From an uncultured Oscillospiraceae bacterium (lineage in GTDB: Bacteria > Bacillota > Clostridia > Oscillospirales > Oscillospiraceae), in contig CANQBA010000027.1 of the NCBI GenBank assembly GCA_947589545.1, forward strand, positions 1 through 46,243: a DNA stretch of 46,243 nt, written 5' to 3'. Positions 41,621-46,243 of the stretch are shown in pieces. The first letter of the stretch is position 1, and each line of letters opens with the position of its first letter. Both the position numbers and the translations under genes were made by a program. Under the pieces are notes generated by a model, which was not told where the DNA came from, searched no databases, and saw only the letters and a program-made list of their open reading frames with translations.

Positions 41621-41668
41621 CTTGACTCGGAGCTTTTGCTCGTCTGTGAAAGGGATATAGTTCCCCAT
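41621..41668 (-). pseudogene. Truncated 5' start of a second DUF3991/Toprim gene
   Basis: MGNYIPFTDEQKLRVKD matches the start of the complete gene at 33819 (MSQYIPFTDEQKLRAGD), and a GAGGTGAATC-type ribosome binding site precedes it. After codon 17 the sequence is unrelated. It lies 15 bp after the relaxase stop, the place where the complete gene would be expected in an uninterrupted transfer operon. Confidence 0.88.
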
Positions 41669-41683
41669 AATGATTCACCTCTT

Positions 41684-43669
41684 TTACCTCATGTTAATAT
41701 TCATCTTCTCATCCTCATGGTCGTCCGGTTTATGCCCCATGGCGATGCGCTTCTCCTGAAGCTCACGTCGGCGCTTGCGGTCGATGTGAAGCCCCATGTG
41801 GGTGGAGTCCTGGGCGGTGGTGTCACGGAATATGTTCGCCATGTGGTGGAACATTCGGAGTGCCGACAATCCTACGGAGGGATTGCGTATGTCGTTCAGG
41901 TGGTCCAGGAAGAATTGGGCGTACATGTTCCCCTGCTCCGCCGATTGGGTGAGGTAGTACACCGCCGCTTCTTTGTCAAGCAGTACCTCCCGGCCCAGCA
42001 GATAGAGCTTGCCGAGGGTATACTGCGCGTACTGGTTGCCTTGCTCGGCAGATGCTTTCAGGTAATCAACGGCTATGTCCACATCCTTCTCCGCGTTTTC
42101 TCCGGTTAGGTAGACCTTGCCCAACGTGTACCTGGCGTACTGGTCACCGGCATCAGCTGCATATTTGAGCCAGCGGATGGCCTCCGTGGAGAGGCCAACA
42201 GGCAGCAGGAGCTTTCCGAGAGCGTAGGCCGAGCAGACTGTACCGCGCTCCGCGGATTTCCGAAACCATCCCTCGGCCTTTACCCAATCAGCGGTGACGC
42301 CCAGCCCGTCGCGGTATGCCTTGCCCAACTGATGAGCGGCAATGGTGTACCCCTCATCCCACAGCTTTTCCAGAGACTCAATGGCGGACCGCTTTTCATC
42401 CATGTCGGCGTCTTCATCGTAGAGAGATTTCTTCGCTCTGCGGTATCGCTCGGCCTGCTCATAGATCTTGTGGATGCCGGAGGTCGGAGGCGGTACCGTT
42501 TCCGTGCCCTCCGGCTCATCGTCCATGTCCTCATCCTCAAACGTGACCCTGCGTTCCGCCAGCTTCAGCGTCTCGCGGATTACCATGTTTCGCACGGGTT
42601 TGAACTCCTTTTGCTGGGACAGTGGTTTGCGCTCAGGTAGCTCGTCGGTGTAGGTGCGCACCACCTCGTCCTGCATATCCTGCCAGAGAGAGTACGCCGC
42701 CGCGACCCTCTCGTCCTTCGCCAACTCGTCCACGATCTCATCGACGACGCTCTTGACCCTCGGCGGGAGGTAGCCGTAGACCTTCTTGCCCTTGGTGGTA
42801 CTGAGCTTCTCCGCCAACTCACCGATGAGATATTCCAGCCGTTCGCTGACACCGGTACCGCTGTTCATGGAGGCTACCAGCTCCGCCATCCGCGCTTGCG
42901 CTGACTTGCCAAGCGCATTTCTATACTCGGTCTTGCGCTCGTAGGTGTGTAGCAAATCCTGTTCAAAGACGCGCGTGGCGAAGGCGGACTTGATATCCCG
43001 GATGCCCTGTTTGGTGAGATACCCCTCCTTGGGGTCAGTTGAGAACACCATCATGTGTACGTGGATGTGCTTCTCCTTCTCGTGGAGGGCAGCGTACCAG
43101 CGCAGGTTTTTGGGATCTATCTTGTAGCCCCTCGCTATCTCAGAGGAGCAGGAGTTTATCAGGTGACGCCAGCTGTCCACATCCGTGAAGCCCAGCCTCT
43201 CCGCGTCCTCACGCCGCAGAGACACCACAGGCGTCCAGACGATGCCGGGATGATTCGCCACCTCCTCCACGGCCTTGTAGAGATTCATGACCTTCCCGTC
43301 CTTGTCCCACAGTCCGTGCTCGCCATCGCTGCGGACGCCGGGGCGGTGAGAGACGTAGTCCAGATAGTTTTCGCGCTCATCCATGGAGGCGATGAACTGC
43401 TCCCACACCTGGTCGATGAACTCGGTGGCGGAATTTTTAGAGGGAGAGGATCGGTAGTCCTCGTACTCTGCCAGCTCCTTCGCCTGTGGGAAGCTCTTGA
43501 TGAGCCGGGAGATGTACTCACGCTGTTTCTTTGTCGCCGGTCCATCTCCATGCTCAGACTTCAACAGCTCCACTCCCTCACGGGTAGCGATGTAGTTGGT
43601 GCGGTTTTTGAGCCTGGCCTTGTCCTCTCCGCCCTTGAGGTAGGGGGAGATAAAAATCAGCCGGGCCAC
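41684..43669 (-). CDS. MobP-type relaxase with C-terminal Sel1-like repeats
   Basis: 661 residues. The N-terminal 300 residues form the relaxase: RTNYIATREGVELL, YVSHRPGVRS, and the metal-binding histidines in EKEKHIHVHMMVF near 190. A helical middle follows. From about residue 425 to 585 there are tandem Sel1-like repeats (AHQLGKAYRDGLGV, YARYTLGKVYLTGENAEKDV, YAQYTLGKLYLLGREVLLDK), a protein-protein interaction solenoid. The layout resembles MobP3-type relaxases of Clostridia ICEs. It nicks oriT and leads the strand into the recipient. Start is GTG 43669, overlapping the accessory gene by 13 bp. Confidence 0.9.
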   Translation of the reverse strand: MARLIFISPYLKGGEDKARLKNRTNYIATREGVELLKSEHGDGPATKKQREYISRLIKSFPQAKELAEYEDYRSSPSKNSATEFIDQVWEQFIASMDERENYLDYVSHRPGVRSDGEHGLWDKDGKVMNLYKAVEEVANHPGIVWTPVVSLRREDAERLGFTDVDSWRHLINSCSSEIARGYKIDPKNLRWYAALHEKEKHIHVHMMVFSTDPKEGYLTKQGIRDIKSAFATRVFEQDLLHTYERKTEYRNALGKSAQARMAELVASMNSGTGVSERLEYLIGELAEKLSTTKGKKVYGYLPPRVKSVVDEIVDELAKDERVAAAYSLWQDMQDEVVRTYTDELPERKPLSQQKEFKPVRNMVIRETLKLAERRVTFEDEDMDDEPEGTETVPPPTSGIHKIYEQAERYRRAKKSLYDEDADMDEKRSAIESLEKLWDEGYTIAAHQLGKAYRDGLGVTADWVKAEGWFRKSAERGTVCSAYALGKLLLPVGLSTEAIRWLKYAADAGDQYARYTLGKVYLTGENAEKDVDIAVDYLKASAEQGNQYAQYTLGKLYLLGREVLLDKEAAVYYLTQSAEQGNMYAQFFLDHLNDIRNPSVGLSALRMFHHMANIFRDTTAQDSTHMGLHIDRKRRRELQEKRIAMGHKPDDHEDEKMNINMR

Positions 43670-44094
43670 TTGGTATCATCCTTCACGGGTATCCGTCTCT
43701 GCACATCCAGCGCGTGGTCGAAGCTGACCTTGCCGCAGGTCTTCTTCACCTCATCCACCGCGAACTTACGAAGGGCCTGACGGTCGATGTCGTCCACTCG
43801 GAAGTGGGCGGCGATAGTGTGGCAGGCCATGTTGAGCTCCACCGCCCACTTGAAGAGGAGCGAGCGGAGCCTGTCGTTGTTGTTTTCGAGGATGCCCTTC
43901 ATGACTGTTGAGACAGCCTCCGGGAGATACTTGGAGGCGTCGTCGCACTCAAGATAGCCCAGGTAGAACTGGATCGCTTTTTCTGCCAGCTCGCTTCGGC
44001 TCTGACAGTTGGCTTTCGCCATAAGAGCGTCCATTTTCTGAATCGTTTCGGGTTTGAGCCAGAAAGTAGCTCCTTTGCGTTTATCGTCGCTCAT
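43657..44094 (-). CDS. Relaxosome accessory protein (ribbon-helix-helix-like)
   Basis: 145 residues from ATG 44094 after GGAGG. The N-terminal ATFWLKPETIQKMDALMAKA followed by SRSELAEKAIQFYLGYL resembles a ribbon-helix-helix DNA-binding domain, and the rest is helical. It is directly upstream of the relaxase and overlaps it, the usual place for a protein that helps the relaxase bind oriT. I do not recognise a named family beyond that. Confidence 0.7.
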   Translation of the reverse strand: MSDDKRKGATFWLKPETIQKMDALMAKANCQSRSELAEKAIQFYLGYLECDDASKYLPEAVSTVMKGILENNNDRLRSLLFKWAVELNMACHTIAAHFRVDDIDRQALRKFAVDEVKKTCGKVSFDHALDVQRRIPVKDDTKWPG

Positions 44095-44438
44095 ACGTCC
44101 TCCATTTCCGTTCCGCACAGCCAAAAGAGGGTCAAAGCCCTTGAAAACACTGGACTTTTACTCCTCTGTGGTGCGGAAATCTAATTTTTCAGTAGAAAAC
44201 GGTGCGCTTTCCTTGCGCAGAAAAGCCCCGCACTGCGGGGCGTTGTGGGTGAGCCGTGCCGCAGCGCGGTGCGGCTCTTTATCTTGTCCAAGAATCGAAC
44301 GGGGCCAAAAGCCTAAAAACGGGCTCTTGACCTCGCCCGACAGCGGCTCAAAAAGCCGCTCCTGTTTTGCGTAGTGCGCCTGCCCCACGCGGATAGGGAA
44401 AACGGCACACGGGGCGAACAGCGCCGCGACAGGGCGGG
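44095..44438. other. Hairpin-rich region upstream of relaxosome genes, candidate oriT
   Basis: 344 bp without a gene. It contains TGCGC-7 nt-GCGCA (44203-44219), a perfect 7-bp GC hairpin (44225-44241) and a 12-bp stem with two G:T pairs (44251-44277). A transfer origin is expected next to the accessory/relaxase genes, so this is the best place in the window, but no nick motif can be proven. Confidence 0.35.
44221..44241 (-). terminator. Terminator upstream of the accessory gene
   Basis: GCCCCGC-ACT-GCGGGGC stem, followed on the minus strand by TTTT. It would end the message of the unknown genes at 44439-46125. Confidence 0.7.
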
Positions 44439-44990
44439 TCACATGGACTGGCCCATCATGGTGGGGCCGCCGCATTGCTGTTGGACGCTCATGGTCTGCT
44501 CCGGGTCGCGGCACTGGATGCGGATACCGTTGCAGTCGTAGCCCACGGGCTTGAGGATGCGTTCTTTGAGAACATAGAGCAGGGACTCGGTGTCGAACTT
44601 GGTTTCCATGTAGAGGCCCTCGTCTATTTTTATGGGTGAGTCCATGCTGTCCTTATCTCCAAGGAGTACCCTGTCCCGTCCGAAGACCTTCCCAGAAATA
44701 CTCATGAGCCTGTCGTGCATGGCAGGGTCGCTGTTGCAGTCAGCGAGGACCGCGGAGACGGCCTTCTTCCATGTCGTCGCCTCGACCGTCCTTCCGTCAG
44801 GGAAGCTCACCGAGAGAGGGCGCTTGCCCTTGAAGACAGAGGGGTGTATGTCCAGAGGGAGAGAGCGGCTCTCCGTCTGAGGCACCTGCCCGAAGAGCAG
44901 AGCGTCGATCCTCCTGTCTACCGTCTCGTGGAGCTGGGCGCGGAGTTCCTCGATGAGCTCCACGGGGAGTTCACTGTTTGTTCGTTCCAT
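44439..44990 (-). CDS. Unknown ICE protein ending in MMGQSM
   Basis: 183 residues from ATG 44990, after GAGGTGG. No recognisable family. The N-terminal ELIEELRAQLHETVDRRIDALLFG looks helical and resembles a segment of its neighbour; the middle has VSFPDGRTVEATTWKKAVSAVL and RVLLGDKD. The C-terminal PTMMGQSM is nearly the same as the tail of the upstream protein. It lies 10 bp after that gene and is followed by a terminator. Confidence 0.75.
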   Translation of the reverse strand: MERTNSELPVELIEELRAQLHETVDRRIDALLFGQVPQTESRSLPLDIHPSVFKGKRPLSVSFPDGRTVEATTWKKAVSAVLADCNSDPAMHDRLMSISGKVFGRDRVLLGDKDSMDSPIKIDEGLYMETKFDTESLLYVLKERILKPVGYDCNGIRIQCRDPEQTMSVQQQCGGPTMMGQSM

Positions 44991-45000
44991 CCGTACCACC

Positions 45001-46125
45001 TCACATCGTCTGCCCCATCATGGGAGCGGGAGCGTGCGTCTCGACCACTGGCGTCAGCTCCTTACCACTAAGCTTCTCCGCGAAGATCTCCTGCCGCCGC
45101 TCTTGGCGCTGCTGTGTCTTGCGGTTGGCGGCGTAGGCGGCGACGGAGAGGTCGTGGAATTTGTACTCATGCCAACCGCCGCACTCGTCAAGTGTGGAGA
45201 GCGTCTCGGCATCCACGTCCACCATGAACACGCCCACCACACGGCCGGTGTTATCCACACGCTCCGCGAGGGCAGACTTGAATTCGGTGACGTCGCACTC
45301 ACGTACTTTGTAGAGGGTGGACGCGAATGGGGCGTCCGTACTGAGGTAGTTTCGGATGCTCCCTGAGACATTGAGCAGGCTCATCCCGCCCTCGCTGATG
45401 AGAAAGCTGTCCCGTCCATCCTCAGTCACCTTCAGAGCGGAGAACCGACGCTGGGCCTCACGCTCCTGTTCCATCCGCTCATCCTCAGCGCGGATCTCCC
45501 GGCGGATGTCCTCGCGGACCTGTTCGGGGAGCTGCTCTATTAGCCCATTAAGCAGCTCCTCCATCTTTTTCTGGAGGTCGTGGCCGGGCAGATGCTCCTC
45601 CAGAGCGTCTGCCCAGCGTTCGTCTATCCAGAGGGATATTTCTCTGCTTGACATTTTGTTTTCACCTTCCTGTTTCGTATTCTTTCTTACTGTGGACGCA
45701 GCCTCCGCTTCTCGCTCGGCCAGATACTCCGCACGCCATTCGTCCAGCGGTGTGCCGCATTGCTGGCAGTAGTCACGCATCTGCGCGAGGAGCGTGGCGC
45801 GCTCGTCATCGGAGAGCAGGTATCTCATGGGGATGTCCACGCCGTCATAGCGGCAGAGGGTCAACTCCAGAACACCCACCACCTCGCCGGCGTCCAGATT
45901 GTAGTCGGCGTACACGTTCAGCCAGCTGTCACTGTCGTTTTTATCGAAGTGTGTGCCGAACAGCGCGTCCACATCACAGTTGATGGCGAGGTAGAAGTTG
46001 AGGAGGTTGTCCATTTCCTCAATACTGGCATCGGGAAAGAAATCTCTCTCGTTGAGCGGCCGACTGGCTTTGAGAGTGACAGGAACCGCGGCGAGAGCGG
46101 TCTGCCCCTTCACCTCATCCACCAT
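45001..46125 (-). CDS. Unknown ICE protein (two-part) ending in MMGQTM
   Basis: 374 residues. The first 150 residues (ERDFFPDASIEEMDNLLNFY, EVVGVLELTLCRYDGVDIPM, CQQCGTPLDEW) look like one domain. After a polar linker a second part starts at MSSREISLWIDERWADALEE and contains a long charged coiled region (EQVREDIRREIRAEDERMEQ). A ribosome binding site (AGGAAGGTG) before that inner ATG (near 45654) could give a shorter product. The tail APAPMMGQTM recurs in the next protein. ATG follows GAGGAGG. I cannot name a family; such multi-domain unknowns are usual in Clostridia ICEs. Confidence 0.72.
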   Translation of the reverse strand: MVDEVKGQTALAAVPVTLKASRPLNERDFFPDASIEEMDNLLNFYLAINCDVDALFGTHFDKNDSDSWLNVYADYNLDAGEVVGVLELTLCRYDGVDIPMRYLLSDDERATLLAQMRDYCQQCGTPLDEWRAEYLAEREAEAASTVRKNTKQEGENKMSSREISLWIDERWADALEEHLPGHDLQKKMEELLNGLIEQLPEQVREDIRREIRAEDERMEQEREAQRRFSALKVTEDGRDSFLISEGGMSLLNVSGSIRNYLSTDAPFASTLYKVRECDVTEFKSALAERVDNTGRVVGVFMVDVDAETLSTLDECGGWHEYKFHDLSVAAYAANRKTQQRQERRQEIFAEKLSGKELTPVVETHAPAPMMGQTM

Positions 46126-46243
46126 CCTTCTTCACCTCCTCCTTCACAGCCGCCACAGACGTCGCTGGCTTTGGCGCGGGCTTGGGTTTGGGGCGGGAGG
46201 CGGGGGCGCCGCGGCTCTCGATGTACTCCCGCACTTCTTTGGG
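46115..46243 (-). CDS. C-terminal end of an ICE protein with proline/lysine-rich tail (partial)
   Basis: The open frame enters from the right edge as PKEVREYIESRGAPASRPKP, continues with Pro/Lys/Ala repeats and stops at 46115, overlapping the start of the next gene by 11 bp. The overlap and the frame support a real gene end. Too little is present to say what it is. Confidence 0.6.
   Translation of the reverse strand, partial: PKEVREYIESRGAPASRPKPKPAPKPATSVAAVKEEVKKDGG

Noticed and set aside
1-46243. CRISPR array, rRNA, tRNA or known riboswitch
   Set aside because: No regularly spaced repeats, no rRNA-like blocks and no convincing cloverleaf or riboswitch core were seen.

Overview
The window looks like a chromosomal region of a Gram-positive anaerobe of the class Clostridia (Oscillospirales/Lachnospirales-like), with mid-range GC. 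This rests on strong GGAGG-type ribosome binding sites, an LplABC-type sugar ABC transporter without its own ATPase, a YesM/YesN-type two-component pair, a DegV protein, GPH-type sugar transport and an integrative conjugative element (ICE) backbone. I saw no rRNA, tRNA or CRISPR. All names come from reading protein motifs; nothing was searched.

Positions 1-28.7 kb hold a glycoside-degradation locus unusually rich in esterases: GH94, GH2, GH3 and two GH78 enzymes, a tannase/feruloyl-esterase-type enzyme, three pectin-acetylesterase/Notum-like hydrolases, seven other alpha/beta hydrolases (one broken by a stop codon), a metallo-beta-lactamase-fold hydrolase, a cupin-AraC regulator, a GPH/MFS sugar transporter and the start of an L-fucose isomerase-like gene. 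Thirteen minus-strand genes from the transporter (28607) down to 11585 are closely packed and probably form one operon of about 17 kb. The other units are araC, GH2 plus broken esterase, GH78 alone on the + strand, and esterase plus GH94 plus isomerase.

The main discovery is a 97-bp promoter architecture found at five places: a 17-bp box (TTCGTCATCTTGCACAA-like), exactly 21 bp, a 9-bp box (TCAACCAAT-like), exactly 44 bp, then a -10 hexamer. It precedes the esterase/GH94 operon, GH78, GH2, the big transporter/esterase operon and, 6 kb further on, the response-regulator gene of the two-component/ABC locus. This links catabolic genes and transporter/sensor genes that lie on opposite sides of ICE genes into one likely activator-controlled regulon.

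Positions 28.9-30.6 kb carry a frameshifted degV, a small unknown gene and a divergent TetR regulator. From 30.8 kb to the right end lies an ICE backbone on the minus strand (HTH protein, VirD4 coupling protein, Toprim/DUF3991 protein, relaxase with Sel1 repeats, accessory protein, unknown proteins). It is interrupted at 33.9-41.6 kb by plus-strand cargo: a toxin-antitoxin pair whose toxin has an amber codon, an esterase relic in reverse orientation, and response regulator - binding protein - two permeases - histidine kinase. A short duplicated start of the DUF3991 gene marks the right edge of this insert.

Working model (inference): acylated plant glycosides are partly deacylated at the surface by membrane-anchored esterases, imported by the GPH and ABC transporters, and then stripped of remaining acyl groups and of rhamnosyl, glucosyl and galactosyl/glucuronosyl groups in the cytoplasm.
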